Shown: in pieces, positions 8,601-17,428 of the stretch | Position numbering within the stretch: position 1 is the stretch's first letter | Layout of the letters: the number at the start of each line of letters is the position of its first letter | DNA from: DAHUYF01 sp035553515 | GTDB lineage: Bacteria > Pseudomonadota > Alphaproteobacteria > ATCC43930 > CGMCC-115725 | DNA length: 64,000 nucleotides | Reading direction: 5' to 3' | Assembly: GCA_035553515.1 (NCBI GenBank) | Contig: DATNDG010000002.1 | Coordinates: forward strand, 1 to 64,000 | Program-made: the position numbers and the translations under genes | Notes under the pieces: model-generated | What the model saw: the letters and a program-made list of their open reading frames with translations, nothing else | Databases searched by the model: none | What the model was told of the DNA's origin: nothing

Positions 8601-10391
8601 TCAGCCGCCGCGCGGCTGCTCCTTCCTCGGCTCCTCCTTCTTCGGCTCGTTGTTGTCCCTGGACGCGGGATGCCGCTGCGGCGTCGCCGAGGGTCGGTGC
8701 TGCGGCGGCGCCGCATGCGGCTGCGGCGCGCGCACCCAGCCATGCGGCGTGGCGACGAGCCGCATCTGCTGCGGCGGGTGGACGGGCTTCGCTGCCGTGC
8801 GCTGCGCCGCGTGCTGGCCGGGGGGCGGCCGATGCGGCTGCGCCGCTTGAGCGCGTTCCTGCGGCCGCGCCGCGGCTGCGGGCGGATGCGCGTGTGAGGC
8901 CTCTTGCGGCTCGCGATGTTCGGCGGAGCGTCGGCTCGGGCCGGGTGCTTTGGGGAGAGCCGCGGCGGCGGCGGTCGGTCGGCCGGCCGTCGCTGGCGGC
9001 CGCTCCAGCCGTGGCGGCGCGTTCGGATGCGGCACCGGGCGCGCCGCTTCGGGCATGGCGATGCCGGCGCGCGCCGCTGCGCCAGGCTCCAGATGCGCCA
9101 AGCGCGGCGAGGCCTTCTGCCGCGCCAGCGCCTCGTGCGGTACGGCCACCACCGCGCGCTGCACCGGTGCGGCGCGGACGAAGGCGGATGCCGACACCAC
9201 CGTCGCCGCGCGCGCATTGTGGAAATGCGTGACCGCCTCCGGCTGCGCGATCGTCGCCTTGGTGATCCGGTTGATCTCGACGCGGTTCACCGTGGTGATG
9301 TTCACCTCGCGGATATAGGTCACGCTCGCGACATAGGCCGGCCGGTAAATCTCATGCGGCGCGAGCGGCACCCATCCGACCGCCGGCATCGCGGGTCCGG
9401 CGGCGATGGCGACGCCGAACCCGGCGCCGCCGATGAAGGCGACCAGCGCCGGCGCGTAGACCGGCCGCAGCACGCGCTCGCCGGGACACCAGCCCCAGCG
9501 TCCGCCGACCTCGACCCAGCGCCCGTAATGGAACGGCGCGAAGCCCCAGGGCGCATCGTCGATCCAGGTCCATCCCCAGGGCGGGACCCAGGCCCAATGA
9601 CCGTAGCGATAGGGCGCCCAACCCGTCGCCACCGCCGTCGGATACCAGACGGCGCCGTAATCGGGGTCGCGCGTCCAGCGTCCATACTGGTCGAGATCCT
9701 CATAGCCCGTGGTCTCGGGCGAGAGATAGGTGAGGCTCGCCTCCGCCTGCTGCTGTTGGTCGCGCTGGAGCGCCCAATCGTCGAAGGGTGTGGCGCTGCC
9801 TTCGCTGAGCGTCACGCTGGCGGGCTCGCCGGCCACCGCTGCCGTCTCGCCCTCGAGCACGTCGACGCGCGAGCGCGGCCCGCTCACCGCCGCGCGGCCT
9901 TGCAGAACCGTCACCCGCAGCCGGTCGGGCGGCGCGCCGGCCGGGCCGTTACCGTCGCCGGCGTCGATGTCGTAGCTGCCGGGCGCGAGCAGTGTCACCG
10001 GCCCGCGCGGCGTCATCACCACGACGCCGCCGCGCGGCATCGCCGCGAGATGCAGATTGATCACGCCCTCCGACAGCGACAGCCGCGTCGAGCGGTCATC
10101 GAGCGCGACGATGTCGAGCGCCGTCCTCTCATCGAGGCGGATCTCGGCCGCACCCACTTCGAGCTCCAGCCGGGCTCTCGGCTCGGTCCAGAACGACTCG
10201 CCGGCAACCACGGGATAGTTGAGCGGCGCCGGGACCCACTGGCTTTGACCGGCAGCATGGAACGATACCGTCCCGTCGATATGACTGATGCGGCCGACGC
10301 GGCCCGGCGGATCGCCCTGCGCCCAGGCCGTGCCGGCGGCGAGCACCAGGAACACGGCAAGCGATGTGCGGGTCAGCAATTTGCGGTGCAT
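8601..10391 (-). CDS. FecR-domain, DUF6600-type exported protein
   Basis: The 596-residue protein has a signal peptide (ending Thr-Ala-Trp-Ala), a FecR-like beta domain (about residues 30-200), and a Trp/Tyr/Pro-rich central block with repeated Tyr-Gly-Arg-Trp, Trp-Ala-Pro-Tyr-Arg-Tyr-Gly-His-Trp and Trp-Gly-Trp elements, typical of DUF6600. A roughly 200-residue Pro/Ala/His/Gln-rich disordered tail ends in Lys/Glu/Arg. ATG 10391 is backed by GGAGGAG eight bases upstream; the longer frame lacks that support. It is presumably periplasmic or surface-attached. Function unknown; the FecR domain here is not next to an ECF sigma factor or TonB receptor. Confidence 0.8.
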   Translation of the reverse strand: MHRKLLTRTSLAVFLVLAAGTAWAQGDPPGRVGRISHIDGTVSFHAAGQSQWVPAPLNYPVVAGESFWTEPRARLELEVGAAEIRLDERTALDIVALDDRSTRLSLSEGVINLHLAAMPRGGVVVMTPRGPVTLLAPGSYDIDAGDGNGPAGAPPDRLRVTVLQGRAAVSGPRSRVDVLEGETAAVAGEPASVTLSEGSATPFDDWALQRDQQQQAEASLTYLSPETTGYEDLDQYGRWTRDPDYGAVWYPTAVATGWAPYRYGHWAWVPPWGWTWIDDAPWGFAPFHYGRWVEVGGRWGWCPGERVLRPVYAPALVAFIGGAGFGVAIAAGPAMPAVGWVPLAPHEIYRPAYVASVTYIREVNITTVNRVEINRITKATIAQPEAVTHFHNARAATVVSASAFVRAAPVQRAVVAVPHEALARQKASPRLAHLEPGAAARAGIAMPEAARPVPHPNAPPRLERPPATAGRPTAAAAALPKAPGPSRRSAEHREPQEASHAHPPAAAARPQERAQAAQPHRPPPGQHAAQRTAAKPVHPPQQMRLVATPHGWVRAPQPHAAPPQHRPSATPQRHPASRDNNEPKKEEPRKEQPRGG

Positions 10392-10461
10392 GAGCAGGCT
10401 CCTCCGCGGCGGAGCATCGCGGATCGATGACAGTGCCGCTGTGGCAATTCTAGGGCGCGCT

Positions 10462-10590
10462 TCACCACCGGTCGCCATGCCAATAATAGGGATGGTGGTA
10501 ATAGCCGCCGCCCGTGTAAATGATGCAGCCGCCGAGCGAGGATACGGCGAGCATCAGGCCGAGGAGCGCGAGCCATCGTAAGCGATTCAT
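10462..10590 (-). CDS. Small lipoprotein, 42 residues
   Basis: This short gene encodes a 42-residue protein with an Arg-containing start, a hydrophobic helix and a lipobox Leu-Gly-Gly-Cys (C22). A 20-residue tail follows, rich in Tyr, His, Gly and Trp (Gly-Gly-Gly-Tyr-Tyr-His-His-Pro-Tyr-Tyr-Trp-His). GGAG sits eight bases before the ATG. It probably forms an outer- or inner-membrane lipoprotein. It lies 70 bp upstream of the FecR-like gene on the same strand, which shares the Tyr/Trp/His bias, so they may act together. Function unknown. Confidence 0.75.
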   Translation of the reverse strand: MNRLRWLALLGLMLAVSSLGGCIIYTGGGYYHHPYYWHGDRW

Positions 10591-10692
10591 CCGGTGATCT
10601 CCGCCGGCGCGAGATGCGCCTCGTCGGTTTCTATGCGTGAAGACCGGCGAAACGCGGCGGCTCTTTCGCGAATTTAATGATGGAATAGCGAA

Positions 10693-10716
10693 GCGGGCGC
10701 GACCGTTGTTGCCCGC
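10693..10716 (-). terminator. Possible terminator hairpin after nasA
   Basis: A six-base stem (gcgggc/gcccgc) with a 12-base loop lies directly downstream of the nitrate reductase stop codon on the minus strand. It is followed by TTCGCTATT rather than a clear T run, so termination strength is doubtful. Confidence 0.3.
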
Positions 10717-10722
10717 CGCCGT

Positions 10723-13392
10723 TCAGCTCGAGGGCGCCGGCTCTTCGACACGGCGCAGCAGGAGCCTCAGCTCCGGCTTGCAGGAACCGCAATTCGTCCC
10801 CGCCGTTGTCGCTTCTCCGATCGCTTCGACGCTGTCGAGCCGGCGCTCGCGGATCGCCTGCTCGATGACCCGCTCGCCGATGCCGCAGCAGACGCAGACG
10901 AGCTTGCCGGCGTCGGGCGTGCCGGGCGGCGGCTCGCCCGAAAGGAGGCGCAGGCGGAGCGCGTGCACGCTGGGTTCGGCGAAGAGCCCCACCAGCCAGT
11001 CGCGCGCGATCGCCGGACGCTGCGGCGCGACGAAGAGGCAGGCATCGAGCCGGTCGCCGACCAGCCGCGCATAGCGGAAGCTGCCGGCCGCGGGGTCCTC
11101 ATAGGTGAGCCACTGCACCGCCCGGCGCGCTTCGGGGAAGATGCGTCTTGCCCAGGCTTCCCAATCGGCCGGCGGCTCGTCGCCGGCGAGCTCGTAGCGC
11201 CAGCCATCATGTGTCACCGCTTGTGTCCAACCGATCCCCTCGAGCGCGCCGGCGGGGAGCCGGCGCCGCGTCGCGAGGAAGGCCTGCCATCTGGGATGCC
11301 GCCGCTCGACGCGCACCGGCGTGTGCTTCAGCTCCGGCTGACCCGAGATCGGATCGGTCGCGGCGTTGACCACGGCGCCGATGCGCGCATCGCTCGCATG
11401 GGTCGTGCCCCAATGGATCGGCGCGAAGACGCTGCCGCGCGGCTGCTCCGCGCTGTGGCGAAGCCGGAGCACGGCTTCGCCATGCGCCGAGATCACCCGG
11501 ACGAGCTCGCCATCGGCGATCGCGGTGTCCGCCGGATGGACGGCGAGGAAGGGCTCGGGCTCATGCGCGGCGAGGCTGGGCGAGCGGCCGGAGCGCGTCA
11601 TGGTGTGCCATTGGTCGCGCAGCCTGCCGGTATTCAGCAGCAAGGGGAACATCGCCGAGAGTGGATGGCGCGGCGGGCGCGGCGTCACCGGCACGAGCCG
11701 CGCGCGGCGATCGGCGGTGAAGAAGCCGCCCTCGGCGAAAAGCCGTTCGGTGCCCTGCGGCCGTGCGCGCGGCACCGGCCATTGCACCGGCGTCAGCGCC
11801 TCGTAGCCGGCATCGTCGATCTCGGCGAGGCCGCCGATATCGAAGGCGCGGCTGCCGTCATTCTCGAATTCGGAAAGCCGCGCATGCTCGCGGAAGATGT
11901 CGGCCGCGGAGCGATAGGCGAAGGACCGGGCGAATCCCAGCCGCTGCGCCACTTCGGCGATGATCCGCCAGTCGGCACGCGCCTCCCCCGGCGGCTCGAG
12001 AAAAGCGCGCTGGCGCGAGATGCGCCGCTCGGAATTCGTCACCGTTCCGTCCTTCTCGCCCCAGGCTAGCGCCGGCAGCAGCAGATCGGCGCAGCGCGTG
12101 GTGTCGGTGTCGCGCATGCAGTCGGAGACGATGACCAGCGGGCAGCGTTTGAGCGCCGCGCGCACGCGCTCGGCTTCCGGCATGGTCACCACCGGGTTGG
12201 TGGACATGATCCAGAGGGCGCGGATCCGGCCCTCGGCCAGCGCGTCGAACATCTCGACCGCCTTGAGGCCGGCGCGCTCGGCCAGGGCCGGCGCGTGCCA
12301 GAAGCGCCGGGCGATGTCGCGATCCACTGGATTATCGATCTCGAGATGCGCTGCGAGCTGGTTGGCGAGGCCGCCCACCTCGCGCCCGCCCATCGCATTG
12401 GGCTGCCCGGTGAGCGAGAGCGGCCCCGCGCCGGGCTTGCCGATGCGCCCGGTGAGCAGGTGGCAATTGAGAATGGCGGTCACCTTGTCGGTACCGCTGC
12501 TCGACTGGTTGATCCCTTGCGAATAAAGCGTCATCGCTCGCTGGCTTTCGGCGAACCAGCCATAGAAGCGGTGAAGATCGGCCACCGGCACGCCGCAGCG
12601 CTCGGCGATGCTCGCGAGCGACGGGGCGGCGGCGCGCGCGGCGCCGAGCGTCGCGTCCGCGCCCGCGGTGTGACGCTCGAGGAACTCGCGATCGATCCGG
12701 CCGGTCTCGGCAAGATGGACGAGAAGACCGGCGAACAACACCGCGTCGCTGCCCGGGCGCAGCGCCAGATGCAGATCGGCCGCGTCGCTGCTGCGCGTGC
12801 GCCGCGGATCAATGACGACCAGCCGGCGCTCGGGATGCGCGGCACGGGCGCGCGCGATGCGGTCGAACAGGATCGGATGGCACCAGGCCGCGTTCGATCC
12901 GGCCAGCACCACCAGCTCCGCGGCATCGAGATCGGCATAGCTCGCCGGCACGACATCGGCGCCAAAGGCACGGCGATGCCCGGCAACGCTCGAGGCCATG
13001 CAGAGCCGCGAGTTCGTGTCGATGTTGGCCGTGCCGAGAAAGCCTTTGCAGAGCTTGTTGGCGACGTAATAGTCCTCGGTGAGCAGCTGGCCCGAGACGT
13101 AGAAGGCGACGGCGTCGGGGCCGTGCTCGTCGATGGTGTGCGCAAGACCTTCGGCGGCAATCGTGAGCGCGCGGTCCCAGGAGACGCGCTCGCCCCGCCA
13201 GAGCGGATGGAGCAGCCTTCCGGCCGGCCCCAGCGTCTCGGCCAGCGCGGTTCCTTTGGAGCAGAGCCGACCGCGATTGGCGGGATGTCCGGCATCGCCG
13301 GCGATCTCGACCGCGCCGTCCCAGGAGCGGCCGGCACGAATGCCGCAGCCGACGCCGCAATAGGGGCAGGTCGTCGATACCGTGCGCTGCAT
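10723..13392 (-). CDS. nasA: Assimilatory nitrate reductase catalytic subunit with fused BFD-type [2Fe-2S] domain
   Basis: This 889-residue molybdopterin bis-MGD enzyme reduces nitrate to nitrite in the cytoplasm. The N-terminal [4Fe-4S] ligands are C9, C12, C16 and C44. The molybdopterin oxidoreductase and dinucleotide-binding domains follow. The last 60 residues form a BFD-like [2Fe-2S] domain (C833, C835, C868, C871), as in Klebsiella-type NasA, giving an internal electron entry site. The ATG shares a base with the TGA of the upstream flavoprotein gene (TGATG), showing translational coupling to its probable electron donor. No nitrite reductase gene is adjacent. Confidence 0.93.
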   Translation of the reverse strand: MQRTVSTTCPYCGVGCGIRAGRSWDGAVEIAGDAGHPANRGRLCSKGTALAETLGPAGRLLHPLWRGERVSWDRALTIAAEGLAHTIDEHGPDAVAFYVSGQLLTEDYYVANKLCKGFLGTANIDTNSRLCMASSVAGHRRAFGADVVPASYADLDAAELVVLAGSNAAWCHPILFDRIARARAAHPERRLVVIDPRRTRSSDAADLHLALRPGSDAVLFAGLLVHLAETGRIDREFLERHTAGADATLGAARAAAPSLASIAERCGVPVADLHRFYGWFAESQRAMTLYSQGINQSSSGTDKVTAILNCHLLTGRIGKPGAGPLSLTGQPNAMGGREVGGLANQLAAHLEIDNPVDRDIARRFWHAPALAERAGLKAVEMFDALAEGRIRALWIMSTNPVVTMPEAERVRAALKRCPLVIVSDCMRDTDTTRCADLLLPALAWGEKDGTVTNSERRISRQRAFLEPPGEARADWRIIAEVAQRLGFARSFAYRSAADIFREHARLSEFENDGSRAFDIGGLAEIDDAGYEALTPVQWPVPRARPQGTERLFAEGGFFTADRRARLVPVTPRPPRHPLSAMFPLLLNTGRLRDQWHTMTRSGRSPSLAAHEPEPFLAVHPADTAIADGELVRVISAHGEAVLRLRHSAEQPRGSVFAPIHWGTTHASDARIGAVVNAATDPISGQPELKHTPVRVERRHPRWQAFLATRRRLPAGALEGIGWTQAVTHDGWRYELAGDEPPADWEAWARRIFPEARRAVQWLTYEDPAAGSFRYARLVGDRLDACLFVAPQRPAIARDWLVGLFAEPSVHALRLRLLSGEPPPGTPDAGKLVCVCCGIGERVIEQAIRERRLDSVEAIGEATTAGTNCGSCKPELRLLLRRVEEPAPSS

Positions 13393-14642
13393 CACGCGGC
13401 TGCGCGGCCTGCGCGCTCCGCGAGCCGCGGCTGGCCGAACATCACCGAGTGGCGGATCGCCGAGATGTCGGCGCGCTCGCGCATCAGCCGCTGATACCAG
13501 GGACCGTCGGCGGTATCGCCGTAGAGCACCGCGCCGTCGATGCGGTTGTCGCGCAGGATCAGCTTCTTGTAGACGCCCGACGACGGGTCGTGCAGGACGA
13601 TGGTCTCAGTGTCGGGGCCGCCGGCGACATTGCCTGCCGAGAACAGCTCGACGCCGGTGACTTTGAGTCTGGCCGCGGCAAGCGAGCCCGGATAGCGCGC
13701 GCAGCCCCAATCGACGAGATGGTTGGCGCAGACCTTGGCCTGCTCGTAGAGCGGCGCGAGCAGGCCGTAGGTGCGGCCATGGCTCTCGGCGCATTCGCCC
13801 ACGGCATAGATCGCGGGGTCATAGCTCAGCATCGTGCTGTCGACGACGATGCCGCGGCGGCAATGGAGCCCGGCCGCGCGCGCCAGCGCCACATTGGGGC
13901 GGATGCCGACCGCCATGATGACGAGGTCGGCCGGGATCTCGCGTCCGTCCTTCAGTCGCACATCGCTCACGGCCTCGCCGCCGGCGATCTCCACCGTTTC
14001 GGCCGGCATGACGAAATTGAGTCCGCGCAGCTCGAGAGAGTGGCGCAGCAGCTGTCCGGCATCGGCATCGAGCTGCTGCTCCATCAGCGTCGGCATGAGA
14101 TGCACCACCGTCACTTTCATGCCGCGCTTCATCAGCCCGCTGGCCGCCTCGAGACCGAGCAGGCCGCCGCCGATGACCACCGCGTATTCATGCTGGCGCG
14201 ACGCGGCGAGCATGCGGTTGACGTCGGCGATGTCGCGAAAGCCGACGACGCCCGGCAAGCCCGCACCCGGGATCGGCGGGACGTAGGGAAGCGAGCCGGT
14301 GGCGATGAGCAGCCGGTCATAGCGCGCCACCGTGCCGTCGGTGGTGCTCACCTCGCGCCGCGTACGGTCGATTAGGGAGACCGCCTTGCCTTTGTGCAAG
14401 GTGATGTCATGCGCGCGGTACCATTCATCGTCATGCAGCACGATGTCGTCGACGCGCATTTCGCCGGCGAGCAGCGGCGATAGCAGGATGCGGTTGTAGT
14501 TGCCGTGGGGCTCGGCGCCGAAGATGGTGATGTCGTAGAGCTCGGGCGCGAGGCGCAGCACTTCCTCGACGACGCGCATCCCGGCCATGCCGTTGCCGAT
14601 GACAACCAGTTTGCGGCGCATCGCTTGCGATATTCTTGTCAT
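13392..14642 (-). CDS. NirB-like NAD(P)/FAD oxidoreductase, nitrate reductase electron-transfer subunit
   Basis: The 416-residue flavoprotein has two dinucleotide-binding motifs: Val-Ile-Gly-Asn-Gly-Met-Ala-Gly near the N-terminus for FAD, and Val-Ile-Gly-Gly-Gly-Leu-Leu-Gly-Leu-Glu near residue 155 for NAD(P)H. It resembles the N-terminal half of NirB and the NasB/NasC proteins that feed assimilatory nitrate reductase. It has no siroheme or ferredoxin-type nitrite reductase domain. The start may be ATG 14642 or ATG 14621; neither has a strong ribosome site. It is coupled to nasA by a one-base overlap and divergent from the nitrate transporter. Confidence 0.85.
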   Translation of the reverse strand: MTRISQAMRRKLVVIGNGMAGMRVVEEVLRLAPELYDITIFGAEPHGNYNRILLSPLLAGEMRVDDIVLHDDEWYRAHDITLHKGKAVSLIDRTRREVSTTDGTVARYDRLLIATGSLPYVPPIPGAGLPGVVGFRDIADVNRMLAASRQHEYAVVIGGGLLGLEAASGLMKRGMKVTVVHLMPTLMEQQLDADAGQLLRHSLELRGLNFVMPAETVEIAGGEAVSDVRLKDGREIPADLVIMAVGIRPNVALARAAGLHCRRGIVVDSTMLSYDPAIYAVGECAESHGRTYGLLAPLYEQAKVCANHLVDWGCARYPGSLAAARLKVTGVELFSAGNVAGGPDTETIVLHDPSSGVYKKLILRDNRIDGAVLYGDTADGPWYQRLMRERADISAIRHSVMFGQPRLAERAGRAAA

Positions 14643-14931
14643 CGCCGGGAATCTCGCAAACCTCGTGCCAGAACCGGCGTCGGACCCGGACCGCCGGAGA
14701 GAAGGGCGGCGGCGGGCGCGCTGATCGCGATCGGCGCAGCCGGCTGCGCAAAAAAGCCAATCTTGCCGATGGAATGAGCAAGCGCGCTCGCTGCTCAAAA
14801 ACGCGGCACTGGCGGGAAATCGCCGGATTGGCGCGCCGGGCGTCGATGCGCCGCGACCTCGGCACCCTGGCACATGTCTTGCGACGCTTTGCGGGCGCGC
14901 AATCCAGGCGCGCTTCGCGCATGGGGGCGTC
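14643..14931. promoter_or_regulatory. Divergent control region of the nitrate assimilation genes
   Basis: This 289-bp non-coding stretch separates the flavoprotein-nasA operon from the nitrate transporter and must hold both promoters. It contains a perfect 16-bp palindrome at 14734-14749 (arms gcgcagcc/ggctgcgc) followed by six A, and a 10-bp palindrome gatcgcgatc at 14723-14732. Several GC-rich hairpins follow. I could not identify an NtrC, Fnr or ANTAR-type leader site with confidence. Confidence 0.5.
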
Positions 14932-16197
14932 ATGGCGCCGAGCTTCAGCGACTTCAGGAAAACCGGCCACTGGCCAACTCTGCTGGCCGCCTTCCTCTAT
15001 TTCGATTTCAGCTTCATGGTCTGGGTCGCGCTCGGCCCACTCATTCTCTATGTAGCGCGACCGCTCGGGCTTTCGGTTGGCGACCGCTTCGATATCGTCG
15101 CCATACCGATTCTCGCCGGTGCCGTGCTGCGCGTGCCCTTGGGAGCGCTCGCCGATCACATCGGCGCCAAGGCGACCGGCGCCGGGGCGCAGCTCCTGGT
15201 CATCATCGCGATCGCCTATCCGTGGCTTGCCGGGCTGCACAGCAAGCTCGAGCTCGAGCTGCTCGCGCTCGCGCTCGGGTTCGCCGGCGCGTCCTTCGCC
15301 GTAGCGCTGCCGCAGGCAAGCCGCTGGTATCCACCGCGCTATCAGGGCCTGGTCATGGGCATCGCCGGTGCCGGCAATATGGGCGTGGTGCTGGAGACGC
15401 TGAGCGCGCCCTGGCTCGCCGAGCATTTCGGTTGGCAGACCGCCTTCGGCACCCTGCTGCTTTTCCTGGTGCCGACCCTGGTGTTCTACCTCTGCGCCGC
15501 AAAGGATGCGCCCGAGCACCGGCAGCGCGCGAGCTGGCGCAGCTACCGCGCGCTCCTCGCCGACGGCGACAGCTGGCGCTTCATGTTCTTCTATTTCATC
15601 ACTTTCGGCGGCTTCGTCGGGCTTGCCAATGCGCTGCCGCTCTATTTCACCCTGCAGTTCCATGTCTCGGGCATTGCCGCCGGGCTGATCGTTGCAGTCA
15701 TCGTGTTCTTCGGCTCGGCCTTCCGCCCGCTTGGCGGCCATATTGCCGATCGGCTTGGCGGCATCCGCACGCTGCTCGCGTTGTTTGCGGTGGTGAGCCT
15801 CGCCTACTTCGCCATCGCCTTTTTGCCCGCCGGACCTGCTGCGGCCGTCGGGCCGGGTTGGGGCGTGGCGGCGATGCCGGGCATCGCCTGGATTGCCATG
15901 CTGCTCTTTTCGATCGGCGTGCTCGCGCTCGGCATGGGCAATGGCGCGGTCTTTCAGCTCGTTCCGCAGCGCTTTCGTCGCGAGATCGGCGTCATGACCG
16001 GGTTGGTCGGCTGCGCCGGCGGCATCGGCGGTTTCCTGCTGGCGCGCGTGCTCGGCCTGTCGAAGGTCTATAGCGGCGGGTTCACCGACGGCTTCATGCT
16101 GTTCAGCCTGCTGGCGCTTGCCTGCCTCGCGGGGCTGAGCCTGGTGCGCAAGCGCTGGCGCTCCTCCTGGGGCGCCGCCTCGGGTGCGCGCGTCTGA
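14932..16197 (+). CDS. Nitrate/nitrite MFS transporter (NNP family)
   Basis: This 421-residue, 12-helix major facilitator protein belongs to the NarK/NasA nitrate-nitrite porters. The family signature Ala-Gly-Ala-Gly-Asn-Met-Gly-Val-Val lies in the fifth helix region. The second-half motif Gly-Ser-Ala-Phe-Arg-Pro-Leu-Gly-Gly contains the Arg expected to contact the anion. It brings nitrate into the cytoplasm for the reductase encoded divergently. ATG 14932 matches the usual N-terminus; the ATG 11 bases upstream is out of frame. Confidence 0.93.
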   Translation: MAPSFSDFRKTGHWPTLLAAFLYFDFSFMVWVALGPLILYVARPLGLSVGDRFDIVAIPILAGAVLRVPLGALADHIGAKATGAGAQLLVIIAIAYPWLAGLHSKLELELLALALGFAGASFAVALPQASRWYPPRYQGLVMGIAGAGNMGVVLETLSAPWLAEHFGWQTAFGTLLLFLVPTLVFYLCAAKDAPEHRQRASWRSYRALLADGDSWRFMFFYFITFGGFVGLANALPLYFTLQFHVSGIAAGLIVAVIVFFGSAFRPLGGHIADRLGGIRTLLALFAVVSLAYFAIAFLPAGPAAAVGPGWGVAAMPGIAWIAMLLFSIGVLALGMGNGAVFQLVPQRFRREIGVMTGLVGCAGGIGGFLLARVLGLSKVYSGGFTDGFMLFSLLALACLAGLSLVRKRWRSSWGAASGARV

Positions 16198-16203
16198 AGG
16201 GGG

Positions 16204-16668
16204 TCAGAGGCGGGTCTGGGGGCTGTGTCGTATGACGGCATCGCCGCCGCCGGCGCAGTCCCCGCCGCCGGTCCGGAGCAGGCTGCGCTCGCGCGTCTCG
16301 CTGTAGAGCACGCGAATGCCGCCGGTTCCTCGATAGAGGAAGAGGTCGAGCACGCAATCGACGCCCCGATATTGCCACAGCTCGGCCGGCGGCTCGTCGC
16401 GGCGGAAATCCGGCTCGCCGAGCAGCGCTACCACCTGTGCCGCGCTGAGGCCGGTGAGCCTGCGCGGTGCCGGCAGGCGGTTGGCGAGGGGCGAAGCGCC
16501 GATCGGCGCGGCGCCGCCGGCGAGGCCGGGCGGCGTCGCCGGTGCCGTGCTGCAGGCGGCGAGGAGCGTCAGCCCCAACCCGGCAAAAAGAAAACGGCGG
16601 AAGCGACCGCCCGCGATGGCGGCTGCTTCGCCGTTTCCTGTACCGGCCGCGTCGAGCGACCCGACCAT
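16204..16668 (-). CDS. Hypothetical lipoprotein
   Basis: The 154-residue protein has a basic, hydrophobic export signal and a lipobox Leu-Ala-Ala-Cys (C39). It continues with a low-complexity linker and a compact domain with Leu-Thr-Gly-Leu-Ser-Ala-Ala-Gln-Val-Val-Ala-Leu-Leu-Gly-Glu-Pro. That run resembles the small SmpA/OmlA-like fold, in which such a helix precedes a beta sheet; the later Leu-Trp-Gln-Tyr-Arg also fits. The 20 residues before the signal are unusual for a lipoprotein, so the true start may be a later, non-ATG codon. It ends 6 bp from the convergent nitrate transporter gene. Function unknown. Confidence 0.65.
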   Translation of the reverse strand: MVGSLDAAGTGNGEAAAIAGGRFRRFLFAGLGLTLLAACSTAPATPPGLAGGAAPIGASPLANRLPAPRRLTGLSAAQVVALLGEPDFRRDEPPAELWQYRGVDCVLDLFLYRGTGGIRVLYSETRERSLLRTGGGDCAGGGDAVIRHSPQTRL

Positions 16669-16683
16669 TCCGACCTGTTCCCC

Positions 16684-16702
16684 GGGGCGAGACTGTCGCC
16701 CC
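16684..16702 (-). terminator. Stem-loop between bactofilin and lipoprotein genes
   Basis: A seven-base perfect stem (ggggcga/tcgcccc) with a five-base loop sits seven bases after the bactofilin stop. There is no T run, so it may be an mRNA-stabilising hairpin or a weak terminator. Confidence 0.3.
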
Positions 16703-16708
16703 GACGCG

Positions 16709-17374
16709 CTAGCTGGCCTTCGCCTCGTCCGCCAGCGACAGGATGGTCGGGCGCGTCACCGGCGTCGGCATGTCGCCTTCCGCAATCGGCTGCGCCTGGA
16801 TGTCGCCCGAGATCTGCCCGCCGCACTCGATCTCGATCTGACCGTAGCGCACGGTGCCGATGACCCGGCCGCTGGCACGGATCAGTAGACGGCGGCGAAC
16901 GTTAAGGGTCCCTTCAAACCGGCCGCGAATCTCTGCGTCGTCGATCGAGGCCGAGCCCTTGAAGAGGCCGCTCTCGGCGATGTCGATGTCGCGGCAATTG
17001 GCGAGATTGGCCTCTACGCTGCCCTCGACCACCAGCCGGTCGCAGGCGGTGATCTCGCCGGAGAGCGAGATCTCGCGTCCGACGATGAGCTTGCGGATCT
17101 CGGCGTCGCGCTTGACCGGCGTCGGCACGGTCGGCGTGCGCGGGGTCTCGCTGGCGATGGCCGGCTTCAGCGTCTCGATCGGCTTCAGCGCCTCGAGCGG
17201 CTTCACCGGCTCGACATTCAGTGGCCGCGAGCCTGCCGGCATGGGCGGGCGGGCGGGCGCGGGGGTGGGCGCGGCGCCCGATGGGCGCGGGCCCGGCTTT
17301 GCCGGGATGCCGAGCTCATCACCGAGCTCCGGCAGGAGCTTATCGTCGTCGGAGTTCTTCTTGCGGCCGAACAT
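16709..17374 (-). CDS. Bactofilin (polymer-forming cytoskeletal protein)
   Basis: The 221-residue protein has a disordered Pro/Ala-rich N-terminal third (about residues 15-90) and a right-handed beta-helix bactofilin domain. The domain begins Leu-Ile-Val-Gly-Arg-Glu-Ile-Ser-Leu-Ser-Gly-Glu-Ile and shows repeated Gly-x-Val/Ile steps such as Val-Val-Glu-Gly-Ser-Val-Glu-Ala. Bactofilins self-assemble into filaments at the inner face of the membrane and organise cell-wall enzymes or polar complexes. The partner M23 peptidase common in other genomes is not next to it here. Confidence 0.92.
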   Translation of the reverse strand: MFGRKKNSDDDKLLPELGDELGIPAKPGPRPSGAAPTPAPARPPMPAGSRPLNVEPVKPLEALKPIETLKPAIASETPRTPTVPTPVKRDAEIRKLIVGREISLSGEITACDRLVVEGSVEANLANCRDIDIAESGLFKGSASIDDAEIRGRFEGTLNVRRRLLIRASGRVIGTVRYGQIEIECGGQISGDIQAQPIAEGDMPTPVTRPTILSLADEAKAS

Positions 17375-17428
17375 GGCGGGACACCTGGATGGGGTTTGAT
17401 GTACGGGGTCGAGCCTCGCGCCGACAGA

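Noticed and set aside
10010..10060. Iron-signalling (FecIRA) locus suggested by the FecR-like domain
   Set aside because: No ECF sigma factor or TonB-dependent receptor is adjacent, and the central Trp/Tyr repeats point to the DUF6600 group.
14643..14931. Possible ANTAR/NasT-type antitermination leader before the nitrate transporter
   Set aside because: Hairpins are present but none shows the paired hexaloops with A at position 1 and G at position 4, and no terminator with a T run follows.
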